Below are positions 18,937-29,400 of a stretch of DNA of 52,196 nucleotides, piece by piece. The stretch spans positions 1 through 52,196 of IMG/VR virus record IMGVR_UViG_3300034375_003040. One strand, 5' to 3'. Both the position numbers and the translations under genes were made by a program. Source of the stretch: a virus. How positions within the stretch are numbered: the first letter of the stretch is position 1; the number at the start of each line of letters is the position of its first letter. Below the pieces are notes generated by a model. The model made no database searches and was not told the origin of the DNA. It saw nothing but the letters and a program-made list of their open reading frames with translations.

Positions 18937-20154
18937 ATGAAGTTAATAAAATCAATACAACTAAACACTGGCGATATACCTAAGGAAGGCGCCGTAAGAA
19001 GCTTTACTATAAGAGGTGATGAAGGCGCTAAGTTTATATTTATAGTAAGTAATTCTTCTGGATCTTATTACGACTTTACTGACAAAACTTTTTCTACAGG
19101 ACACTCTCCTCAAAAAATGATTAAAAGTGGATTATTAGGCGGTAGCTACGATGGTGAAATAGAATTTCCAGACGCCGCTGGATCTTTATATGATATACTT
19201 TTAATTGCTGATCCAACAGATGAAACAGAAATGAAGTTTGGCAAAGCAATAAATAAAAGAATAGCTCAGCTAGGTAATACAACTTTAACGCTAGCCTTAG
19301 CTTCAACAGCTAACTCCAGTTCTTACAAGACGTTTCCTAGTAACGCAACTGTTGTCGGTAGTCCAACAAGCTCTGCTTCTAAAAGCATTAGTTGGAATAT
19401 AGAAAACGCTGATACAGACGCTAATGGTTTTGGTCTTATTCTCAACGAAGATGAACCTACTACAAACTTAATAATACAAGACAAAGCTTGGTATTTTTCA
19501 AATACACAAACCGTAGACGGTGATGTTTCTTCTTCTACTACAATTAAACTTGATTCGGTAAGCGATCTTATAGTAGGCATGAGAGTTTACAGCGGAGCCG
19601 GTTTGTCTGGCACTCCTAACATACGGTCAGTAGATACTACAACTAATACTATAACTATATCTAGCGCTCAGACAATTTCAGACGGAGTAACTTTAACGTT
19701 TAGAGCATCAGGAATGTCTTTAATAAATAGCGTGTTAGGTTGTTCCATAATACCAAGCTTAAGACTTACAGACTTAGTTAGAGTAACTTCAACTGTAAGA
19801 GGTACTGTTAGTAACAGCACGGTAGTGACACTTAATGGAACTTACGGCATTCCAGGCGGAGACATTGCTACCTACACTGGCAACGGTGTTAACAATTCTA
19901 GCACCAACACTGTAACAAACAACAGAACTGCTATTGGCAACAACGTGGCCTCAGCTACTGCTGGAGAAATGGTAGTAACACTTGCTCAAACATTTAAAGG
20001 CGGTGAGGTACTAACCTTTGATGTTGCTCCGCCTAAACTTTTAGCTGACTCAATAACTCTTTCTGGCGGTGTAGTTGTAAACTCACAGCCAAGCGCTAAC
20101 AGAACAATATACTTAGATTTAGATTTTATAATAACCCCAGGAACAGCCTCATAA
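18937..20154 (+). CDS. Beta-rich virion protein with two degenerate repeats
   Basis: 405 aa, starting 3 nt after the muzzle-like gene. The N-terminal ~115 residues (RSFTIRGDEGAKFIFIVSN) form one domain. From about 190 there is a module with SSTTIKLDSVSDLIVGMRVY and TTNTITISSAQTISDG, and from ~285 a diverged second copy (NSTVVTLNGTYG, EMVVTLAQTF). Such TTNTITLSSAQ-type modules are common in marine phage structural proteins. It is Ser/Thr/Val-rich with no enzymatic motif. Probably a tail or appendage protein that assembles with the muzzle-like protein. Confidence 0.55.
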   Translation: MKLIKSIQLNTGDIPKEGAVRSFTIRGDEGAKFIFIVSNSSGSYYDFTDKTFSTGHSPQKMIKSGLLGGSYDGEIEFPDAAGSLYDILLIADPTDETEMKFGKAINKRIAQLGNTTLTLALASTANSSSYKTFPSNATVVGSPTSSASKSISWNIENADTDANGFGLILNEDEPTTNLIIQDKAWYFSNTQTVDGDVSSSTTIKLDSVSDLIVGMRVYSGAGLSGTPNIRSVDTTTNTITISSAQTISDGVTLTFRASGMSLINSVLGCSIIPSLRLTDLVRVTSTVRGTVSNSTVVTLNGTYGIPGGDIATYTGNGVNNSSTNTVTNNRTAIGNNVASATAGEMVVTLAQTFKGGEVLTFDVAPPKLLADSITLSGGVVVNSQPSANRTIYLDLDFIITPGTAS

Positions 20155-20155
20155 T

Positions 20156-20524
20156 ATGCCAGATACATTTCACAAATTAACAGTTAACGTTGAGGGTAGC
20201 CTAAACGCTTCTTTGCAGTCTGGAGATATAGCTTATAAAGTTACTCAACAGACTTATACTTCTACTAACAACGTTTCGTACGCTCAAAACTCTCCAGTTA
20301 AGATCGGTGAAATAAGTAAAGTTGAAAATAACAACTTGTATATTAAAAACATGATTACAGATAACGCGCCTCAAACTGGTGACTTAATTATGTTTGCTAA
20401 AAACAAAACTGTCAACAAATCTGGCATAAAAGGTTATTATGCAAAGGTAAAGCTAGAAAACAACTCAGACGAGCTAGTAGAGCTGTTTTCAATAGCGTCG
20501 GAGATTTCTCCAAGCAGTAAATAG
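20156..20524 (+). CDS. Small structural protein, unknown
   Basis: 122 aa. The start follows the previous stop by 1 nt. The composition is beta-type (many Val, Thr, Asn, Ser) with no cysteines and no membrane segment. Its place between two virion genes suggests a tail or appendage part. I do not recognise the family. Confidence 0.5.
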   Translation: MPDTFHKLTVNVEGSLNASLQSGDIAYKVTQQTYTSTNNVSYAQNSPVKIGEISKVENNNLYIKNMITDNAPQTGDLIMFAKNKTVNKSGIKGYYAKVKLENNSDELVELFSIASEISPSSK

Positions 20525-20565
20525 TAGCTCATTAATGTAACTATAAATAGATAAAATATAATATT

Positions 20566-21807
20566 ATGGCAATATACGGTTCACGCTCGCCTTTTAAAAA
20601 AACTGAAGGCAAAGAAAGCCCCATGAAGACTTTTGGCTTTTTAGCGGCGCCAGGCGCTAGCGCTGCAATTTCTTTAGGAGGGGCTGTACTAGGAGCTTTC
20701 GGAAAGCGTAAAGCTAGAAGACAAGCTAGAAGACAACAGCGAGCAGATCAACAAAGGTTTAATGAAATGCAAGCTCAATACAACGCTATTGAGTTTCAAA
20801 ACCCATACGAAGGATTAACAAATCCATACGCTAATCTTACTAATCAAATGTCAGGCCTTGCTAATCAGTATGAAGGTATGACTAATCAATTTGCAGGTCT
20901 TACTAACCAATACGCTGGCTTACAAAGTCAATATGGCGGTATGGAAAATCAGTTTGCTGGGTTAACAAATCAATACGCTGGTTTACAAAATAGATTCTCT
21001 GACATGCAAAATACTATGGAGGATTTAAGAGTTGACACTAGAGCCGCAGAGTTTGCTAGAGAACAATCACAGCAACAACAAGCTAACCTGCTAAGCAGTT
21101 TAGGTGGGGCGGCTGGTTCTAGCGGCGTGGCTGGTTTAGCGCAAAGTTTAGCCGCGGCTGGCAACCAACAAGCAAGGCAAGCTTCTTTAGATATTGCTCA
21201 GCAAGAAAGACAAAACCAAATGGCGTCTCGCGGAGAGGCTAGTAGAATACAACAAATGCAGTTAGGCGAAGCTTCTAGACTTGATCAATTAAGAGCTGGT
21301 GAAACAGCAAGGCTACAAGGCATGACAGCTCAAGAAGCCGCTAGAATAGACCAACTACAAAGAGGTGATAGAGGTAGAATACAACAATTACAAATGGGTG
21401 AAAGAGCTAGACTACAAGGTCTTACTGCTCAGGAAGCTGGTAGGTTAGATCAACTGCAAAGAGGTGAAGCTTCAAGGCTTCAAGGATTGAGCGCTGGCGA
21501 ACAAAGTAGATTAGATCAACTTATAGCTAGCGGCGCTTTTCAAGTAGACATGCTAGATCGCAAAGGCCAACAGTATGTTGAACAACAAAACATAAACAGA
21601 ATAACAAACATGTACGGCTTAAGCGCTAGCAACTTAGCTTCATCTACCGCTGTAAATCAACAAACTCCAGGTTACGCTGGTGATTTGTTAACAGCTTTTG
21701 GAAGCGCGGCAAGCGAAGGAGCTTTTGCTGATGGCTCTTTTTTACAAAACTTGTTTAAGCCTAAGAATCCTGGCTACAACGTAGAAGACAATCCTATTTT
21801 TGGATAA
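20566..21807 (+). CDS. Internal virion protein candidate with heptad and hendecad repeats
   Basis: 413 aa. Residues ~28-46 are hydrophobic and Gly/Ala-rich (a possible membrane segment), followed by a highly basic stretch (RKARRQARRQQR). Residues 79-155 are eleven 7-residue units of the type NQYAGLT/NQFAGLT. Residues 223-343 are about eleven 11-residue units of the type GEASRLDQLRA, which predicts a long straight coiled coil. This design fits an ejected internal protein that spans the cell envelope. It begins the trio of likely internal proteins (413, 557, 2587 aa). The functional claim is inference; the repeats are directly visible. Confidence 0.6.
   Translation: MAIYGSRSPFKKTEGKESPMKTFGFLAAPGASAAISLGGAVLGAFGKRKARRQARRQQRADQQRFNEMQAQYNAIEFQNPYEGLTNPYANLTNQMSGLANQYEGMTNQFAGLTNQYAGLQSQYGGMENQFAGLTNQYAGLQNRFSDMQNTMEDLRVDTRAAEFAREQSQQQQANLLSSLGGAAGSSGVAGLAQSLAAAGNQQARQASLDIAQQERQNQMASRGEASRIQQMQLGEASRLDQLRAGETARLQGMTAQEAARIDQLQRGDRGRIQQLQMGERARLQGLTAQEAGRLDQLQRGEASRLQGLSAGEQSRLDQLIASGAFQVDMLDRKGQQYVEQQNINRITNMYGLSASNLASSTAVNQQTPGYAGDLLTAFGSAASEGAFADGSFLQNLFKPKNPGYNVEDNPIFG
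20800..21030 (+). repeat. Eleven 21-bp (7-residue) coding repeats
   Basis: In-frame units N-[PQ]-[YFM]-x-[GND]-[LM]-x over residues 79-155 of the 413-aa protein. Units 4-9 are the best conserved (NQYEGMT, NQFAGLT, NQYAGLQ and so on). The DNA copies vary at synonymous positions, so selection acts on the protein repeat. Confidence 0.85.
21232..21594 (+). repeat. Eleven 33-bp (11-residue) coding repeats
   Basis: Units begin at residues 223, 234, 245, 256, 267, 278, 289, 300, 311, 322 and 333 of the 413-aa protein. The consensus is [GQ]-E-x-[SAG]-R-[LI]-x-[QG]-[LM]-x-[AR]. Units alternate between RLDQL and RLQG(M/L)(T/S)A forms. The last two units are diverged. Confidence 0.88.
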
Positions 21808-21818
21808 AATAATATATT

Positions 21819-23492
21819 ATGGCAGAAGATAAAGACAAACAAGGCAACGAGCTTTTAGGTCAAGACTTTCTTGGCGATATGCAAAAAAATGTTGACAGCA
21901 TGCCGGCTACTGGTTTGTTTGACAAACTAGCTAAGCTTGGAGCACAACAAAGATTACAACCTTTAGCAGATCAAAAAAGGTTTGAAAGTGGCTATAAGCC
22001 TCTTCTTAAAATGGTAGAAAACGCTGAAGACAGAGTTACGGCTGGCATGCTAGCATATAAGTTAGCTAATCCTGATATAGATGACTCAAAACTACACGGC
22101 GGTGTTGGAGATTTAGTTACTAGTACTATGACTGAAAACAACGCTAGGTTTAAAGAGCTAAACAGGCAGCTAGCATATATGTCGCCTAGAAACCCTAAGT
22201 ACGCTGACATAGTGGCTGAAATAGCAGATATAAACAAAAACTCTTTAGGTTTACGTGATCAAAACGCAAAGCTCATGGAAATAAAAAACACCATGAACGA
22301 CGCTAACTTTAACCTTGAAGAAATGTCTAAAGGTAACGCGCCGGGTGTTAAGAACATGTATTCTGATATTCAGCAAGGCGTATCGGATAACTTTCAAACT
22401 ATAGACGGTAAACTTTATTGGGTAGATCCTAATCCCGATATTGCTGATGATGATCCTGATAAAAGAATATCTATAGAGTCAATAAAAGCAGGAACGCCTG
22501 AAATGACTTATGGCGCAGCTTTTGACTCTCACATCGATATGCTAGCCGCCGTTTCTGATATGCCAGCAGAAAGCCCTAACTACGATCAAAACATACACTA
22601 CCAAGTTAACAATATGTTTAGCGATCTTGGTCAAGGCGGCGTTAAGTCGTTAATATTTGACTCTGAGCATAGCTTAGAAGATGACGAAGGAAATCTAGTA
22701 GGTTATAGCAAAAACGGAGACATGTTTAACACTTCAAACTGGTTTAATAAGTTTTATGAAGACCTAGGAGTAACAGATTCAAATGAAATGATAGACGTTA
22801 GGCAAGCTATACAGAAGAATGGTGTTAACCACAAAATAACAGGTGCTGACGGTAAAGAAAGAAAAGTAATTGATCATTTTAGAAAGTGGTATACTGATGA
22901 ACTTAAGAAAGTTGAAAAGTCTGAAAAAGGTAAGCCTAAGGCTACAACTGATCTAAACGATTTTGACGACACTAGAGGCGACGGTGACGACACCGATGTA
23001 ACTTTAAACACTACTGAAAGCGAAGAAACTAACGAGCTTATAGCTAACATAGCTGGTCCTAAACTTGAAAACGGAGTATACCAAAGCCAAACAGGGTCAG
23101 GAATTAACTTTGGAGATGACTTTAGTCCGTTTGCTGGTATAACACAATACGGTTGGGGCGAGCTAAGTGCAAACGATCATATTTTTGAGCTTGGAAAAGG
23201 CGTGCCTGAAACTCTTACTAAAGCTTATTCAGAATACGGGTTTGAGTTTAGTAACGTTGGACAGGTTGAAGATATTCTTTTAGTAAAATACGATCCAAAA
23301 ATACCAGGAGTAAGACCTATAACTAAAACGTTTGAATTCGATAATTACTCAGGTGGAGATATGGCTGGAGATGGCGACGAAGATCATATACAAGCGCTAG
23401 AGTTGCAAAAGTGGATGCACGAAGCAATCGGCTACAAGTCAGATTACGGCTTTAGTGTTGATGATTTAGAAGCAAAACTAGCAGGTCAATAA
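21819..23492 (+). CDS. Probable internal/cargo virion protein
   Basis: 557 aa. The N-terminal third is charged and helical (DKLAKLGAQQRLQPLADQK around 35-53). The central part is acidic, with a low-complexity Asp/Thr-rich linker near 385-408. No enzymatic motif or signal peptide is seen. It lies between the repeat-rich 413-aa protein and the 2587-aa protein; the next gene begins 6 nt downstream. The position matches internal or cargo proteins in short-tailed Bacteroidota phages. I do not recognise a named family. Confidence 0.5.
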   Translation: MAEDKDKQGNELLGQDFLGDMQKNVDSMPATGLFDKLAKLGAQQRLQPLADQKRFESGYKPLLKMVENAEDRVTAGMLAYKLANPDIDDSKLHGGVGDLVTSTMTENNARFKELNRQLAYMSPRNPKYADIVAEIADINKNSLGLRDQNAKLMEIKNTMNDANFNLEEMSKGNAPGVKNMYSDIQQGVSDNFQTIDGKLYWVDPNPDIADDDPDKRISIESIKAGTPEMTYGAAFDSHIDMLAAVSDMPAESPNYDQNIHYQVNNMFSDLGQGGVKSLIFDSEHSLEDDEGNLVGYSKNGDMFNTSNWFNKFYEDLGVTDSNEMIDVRQAIQKNGVNHKITGADGKERKVIDHFRKWYTDELKKVEKSEKGKPKATTDLNDFDDTRGDGDDTDVTLNTTESEETNELIANIAGPKLENGVYQSQTGSGINFGDDFSPFAGITQYGWGELSANDHIFELGKGVPETLTKAYSEYGFEFSNVGQVEDILLVKYDPKIPGVRPITKTFEFDNYSGGDMAGDGDEDHIQALELQKWMHEAIGYKSDYGFSVDDLEAKLAGQ

Positions 23493-23498
23493 AACTAT

Positions 23499-26400
23499 AT
23501 GAACAATATACAGCATTTATATAAAGCTTTAATAGAAAGCAATCTTTTAAACATATCGTTTGACAAGTTTTCTCAGTTCTACGAGAACGACAAGTACAAG
23601 CAAAATGTTTTTTCTGCTATTAAAGAAAAAGGCTTGTTTGAGGGAGACTTTGAAAAGTTTTCAAGCATGTACAGCCTACCTAAAGCAAAGCCCGGCGTTG
23701 ATGCTGATGGTAATGACATTATGATTGGCGGTAAAGTTAGTCAAGAAAAAAACACTTGGATAGAAAATGCTTTTGGTAAAAACACCGTAACAGACTTTGT
23801 AGGCGATTTATATAGATCTGGCAAACAAGGTTGGGCTGCGGGACAAAGCGTAGATGAAGCTTTAGAAGTATATAAAAAAGGTAGAAACTTATCTGCAGAA
23901 GATTTACAAGCTTTTTTAGACGCTAACAAGCGTATGCAAGAAGCTGGCGTTACAGATGAAATGCTTAACTACCAGAAGATGTACGAAGAAAATGGCGGTG
24001 GTATGTGGGGCGCTGTAAAAGCTTTTGCTGCAAATCCTACTATAGCTCCCTCTGTAATCGTAAGCTCCATAGCTCAAATGATTTCTTCTGCTGAAGACTC
24101 TGAAGAAGTTCTTGGTATGGCCGCTTTATCTTCAGGTGCTGGTGCTGCCGCGGGTGCTGCTATAGGTTCTGCAGGTTTTTCTCTTGGACCTCTTGGTGTA
24201 TTAACGACTGGTGGTGGTGCCGTGTCTGGCGCTGTTGGTGGTTTCTTTGGTGGTCTTACCGGTGTAATGGAAACTGGTAATACTCTAGCTCAACTACTAC
24301 AAGAAGAGATTGGTGAAGGTGTAGAGATGACAAAAGAAAACGTTAGAGCTATACTAGAAGATACCGATAAGTTTCAAGACTTAAAAGACAAAGCTGTAGC
24401 TAGAGGTTTAACTATAGGTGCTATTGAGGGTATAACAGCTGGAATATCAAGAGGTATAGGTAGTGTTGCTGTTAAAGGAGCTACTACCATGGGTAAAGGC
24501 GGTAAAAAAGTTCAAAAAGCTTTAACCGCAACGCAGAAAGGTAGGTTAGCAAAACAAGTTGCTGCGTTAGAAATGGGCGCTGGTGCTGGTGGTGAAGCTT
24601 TAGGTCAAAAGGCCGCTGGACAAGACCTTGACGCTAGTGAAATATTTTTAGAAGGTATAGCTGAAGCTAAAGGTGTTGCAAACGTAGCTGACATACTAGC
24701 TAAAAAGTCTTACACGTTAAACGGTGGTGCTGCAACTAGAAAAGATATAGAAAGCTTTTTAAACAACGAAAACATATCAAACGAAGACAAAGCTAAAGCT
24801 AACATAGAGGTTATTGGCGACAAGTCTTTAAAAGCTTTTGTTGATCAAACTCAAGGCAAGGCAATAGCAGACTCTCAAATAGATTCTAAGATAACAGATA
24901 AAGCCGATAGAGAAGCTTTAGTTGAACTTGAGCAGAAAAGAGTAGATCTAAATAAAAAAGCAGAAAAGAAAGGTATAGAGAAAGTACCTAACGCCGCAGA
25001 ACAACTTGCTACAGTAGAAGCTGAAATAGAAGCTATCATAGGTAAATACGAGGGTGCTGTAGAAATAGGTAAGTCTGAAGGCGCTCAAAAAGTAAGAAGA
25101 GCTAGGCTAGATATACTTAAAGATGAAATAACCGGTAAGGTTAAAAAAATGAAAGCCTACAAAGACATGGACATCGATACTTTTGAAGGAAGTATAGATG
25201 AAATTGTAGAGCAATACACCAATAACTTAGTTGAAAACGCTAGCTACGACATACAAGTGTTAGAAGCAGAGCTTAAAGGTTACCAAGAAAAAGGTGACAC
25301 AAAGTCTGTTAAGAAAGTTCAAGAGATGATAGCTGATCGTCAGTCAATACTTGAAGACGCTGCTAAAGGTTTAACGCAAGACGAAAAAGGTAAAAAGATA
25401 AAAATATCTGAAGCTGTTAACGCTGGTACTTATGGTATGCTTCTTGAAGACAACGCTACTGGTAAGTTAAAAATGGTGTTGAACAACGAAGCGGATATTA
25501 CTGATGAAAAAGGGTATATTAACGTAGCTGCACACGAGTTTTTACATGCTGCTTTACGTAAAACGTTTTTTAAAAAATCTGACGTTGTAGCTGGCATGAC
25601 CGAAGCAAGAGGCGCTGGTATACAGACGGGTCAAAAACTTATTAATCATTTACTTGAGTCTGGCGAGGTTGAGTTTCTTAACGAGATTAAATCTAGGCTA
25701 GAAGCTTATGGCGCTGTAGACAAAGATGGTAAAATTAATTTAACAGAAGACTTGCAAGCGCAAGAGGTTTTAAACCTGCTTTCTGACTCAATGGTTAATG
25801 AAATATACAAGGCTGAAAACGAAGGTTTCTTTGTTAAGCTTGGTAACATTATATCAGAGCAAATACAAAGCTTATTGCCCGCTAGCTACGCTAAAAAATT
25901 ACAGTTTAAAGATGGTAAGCAAGTGTTTGACTTTGTCAAAACTTTTGGTAAAGCTGTAGCTGGAGATAAAGCTGCTGGTAAAGTAATATCGAGAGCTGCT
26001 AAAGAAGGTATTGACGTAGGACCTATTAAAGGAAAAGAAGGCGCTAGAGTTACCGCTCAAAAGTCTTCTGTAATACAAGAAAAAGTTGACGGCTTTGCGT
26101 TAAATGAAGACGGCTCTAAAATGACTAAGCAAGAGTACGACGATAAAGGTAGCGTCGATGCTTACATGTATTTAATAGGCGAGCAAAACATAGATCCTTT
26201 AATTAACAAACAGCTAGTAAAAGCTGGCATAGACATTAATGCTACAGACGCTAACGTAAATGGCGTGCCACTAGAAGAGTTTTTAGAGCGTGTAAGAGAG
26301 TTGTTAATTCCAGATATATTAGGCTTTGATCCAGGTAGAGAAACTACTAAAGATGGCAAGTTTGGTTTATCTGGACACGTAAACAGTCGTATAGCTTTTA

Positions 26401-29400
26401 GAGTTGGCGACGCCGCTAAAAAAGCTAAAAAACAAGTTGCAGCAAGCTCTCTTGACAAAGACGTAAGTGGTGACGGTAAAATGACAGCCGCTGACTTTAT
26501 AGCAGATGAACAAGATGCTATGATTGAGGATTTTGAAAGTCGAGATCAAAGCATATTTGCCGATCCAATAGAAGAGCGTGGTGTCGTAAAGTCTGAATAT
26601 AGACAAAAACTAAAAAGAAAAGACGGTAAAAAGTTTATTGCCGAACAGCAAGAAGAAGATATAAGACAAGGCGTAAGAGATATAGTTAAGTCTCAAAAGA
26701 CTGAAATATCTGAAAAAGACTTTATGCTTAAGTTTGAAAACAATGTTAAGAAGAAAATGAAAAACATTGTGCAGCAAGCTATGGGCAGTGGCAAAAGTTT
26801 TATTGACTTTGTTTATGATAATATTGATGTTATACTAGAATATTCTACAATACAAGATCTTGTTGCAATGGAAAGGCTTGTTGGTCAAAAGTTTCCTGAA
26901 GGCAAAAGAATATTTAGCGTTATAGTAAAGAAAAACATAAGCCCAACAGAGGTTGACAACGCTATAAACAAGGGTAAAATAAAACCTGACGTTGGCAGAA
27001 CTACTGGCCCTGACTTATACGAAAAGCGTAAGCCAACAAAAGCAGAGGTTGAAGCTTTCTTTTTAGGTAAAACTTTTGATGGCCAAACAATGGCAGAAGT
27101 ATTGAACTACGAAATAGGTAGATCAACTAGAGGTACTAGAAAAGATGGCTTATCTCGTATGATGATTTCTACACTAGCTCTTGACGCCGTAATGGAAACA
27201 ATACAGGAGCCTGGCGTTATGGAAGAGGCGAGTGTATTTTCACCGAGCATAAACAAAGAAGTTCAACTTCAAGAGTTAGCGCTAAAAGTTAACAGAGGTA
27301 TTAACACTCAGTTTTCTTATGCTGGTGAAACGCAAGTGATAGAGCTAACAGATCTTCTTGAAAAGAACGGTCAAAAATCTAGCAAGGTCTTAGCATACAT
27401 TAAAAACAACAATATTTCTAAAGAAGTTGAAAACGAAGCTTTAAGAAGATTTGGAGGTAGAGGCCACGATCATCAAGGCGACTTAAATAAGTTACCCGGA
27501 TTTAAACAAAACTTAAAAAATGTTAAAATTGGGCGAGAACCTAGGCATAAATCTTTAGAAAGACTAGTACTTAAAAACTTGTATGATGGCGTAGAAAACA
27601 TTAAAAGCAAAACTAAAGAGGCTATAATGATGATGACTGAGCCTATGGAAGGTTTTATGCCAGACGCTATGCTAATGTTTCAACAAGGCGTAAAAAATAT
27701 TTTAGCAAGCTTTGAAGTTAAAGCAGACATAGCTAGAGGCGTTGCTAAAAGTTTTTGGTTTTCTAGTAAAGATCCTAGCGGTAAAAATCTTAAAACAAGA
27801 AAAGCTTTTGCCGAACAGCGAGACATGGACACTTTTTTAGGTTTATATAAAAAAGCTTTTGTAGAAATTAAAAAAATACCTAAACTTTTAGGCTTAGATT
27901 CTATTGACGGTGACACAATTATATCTCCAGTGCAATGGCAAAAAATAAAAGACAGTAAAATAGCGGCGGCTATATCTGGAATTACAATTGAAATAGATAG
28001 CGATTGGATCTCTAGAGCTTACGCTGCTAAAGAAATAGTAACTCACTACATAAACGTTGGTGCTGCCGGCCTGTTTCATCTTGGCGACGCTAAAAACGAT
28101 GTGTTAAATCTTGGCACGAAGTCTTTTGACGGCACTAAAATAATGTTAAACATTAGACTTGTTTGGAGCGGTAGTATGGGAAGCAAACCCGGCACAAAAA
28201 ACTACGGCAAACCTAAAGGCGGCACAATAAGGCTAAAAGTATATCCTGAAATAAACTCAAAAGATTTTGGAAAATCTAAAATAGGTAACTTAGTTAATCC
28301 TGTCGACGCTGAAGCTATAATGCAAAAAGCAAATCTTAAGCCTCAGGTGTCTAAGAGCAGAGCTAAAAACCAAAGAACAATTAATAATGCTTATAGCAAA
28401 GCTAGGCTTATAAACTCTGACACTGAGGCCAAAGGTATAAGTATATTTGATTTTGACGAAACTGTTGGTGTAAGCGAAAACTTTGTAATCGCAACTAAAG
28501 GCAAACAAACTAAGCGTATAGCTTCTGATGAGTGGCCGTTTGTTGGCGACGTGTTAGCTAGCGAAGGCTGGAACTTTGACTTTACAGACTTTAACAGAGT
28601 TACTAAAGGTAAACCAGGTCCGTTAATGCAAAAGCTTAAAAATCAAATAAAAAAGTACGGCGCTAAAGACGTATACATACTTACAGCTAGAGCACCTGAA
28701 AGTCAAAAAGCAATATATGACTGGTTAAAAACACAAGGCGTAAACTTACCTTACGAAAATATTACTGGGTTAGGCAACAGCACCGGCGAAGCTAAAGCTA
28801 TGTGGATATTAGATAAGTACGCTAACGAAGGATATAATGATATTTACTTTGTAGACGACGCTATACCAAATGTTGAGGCTGTAAAAAATATAATGGATCA
28901 GCTAGACATTAAGTCTAAGTCTGTTCAAGCAAGAGTACAATTTAGTAAAGGTTTAGGCAAAAAGTTTAATGGCATTATAGAACAAAACAAAGGTGTAGAT
29001 GCTGATAAAATATTTTCAGACGTATCTGCTAAAAAGTTTGGAAAAAGAAATAATCCGTTTAGATTTTTTGTACCACCAAGTGCAGACGACTTTTTAGGCT
29101 TGCTTAGATACTTTGTTGGTAAAGGTAAAGTTGGTGAAGCTCAAATGGAGTTCTTTAAAAAAGCTTTAATTGATCCGTTTGCTAGAGCTTATAAAGAAAT
29201 GAACTCTGCTAAGATGGCCATACTTAACGACTATAAAGAGCTATTGAAACAGTTCCCTGACGTTAAAAAGAAGTTAGGTAAGCTTATACCTGGGTCTGAG
29301 TTTACTTATGACAATGCTGTTAGAGTATACTTGTTTAATAAGGCTGGTCATAGTATACCAGGCTTGTCAGACAAAGAAGTTGCTGAGCTCTCTGACGTTG

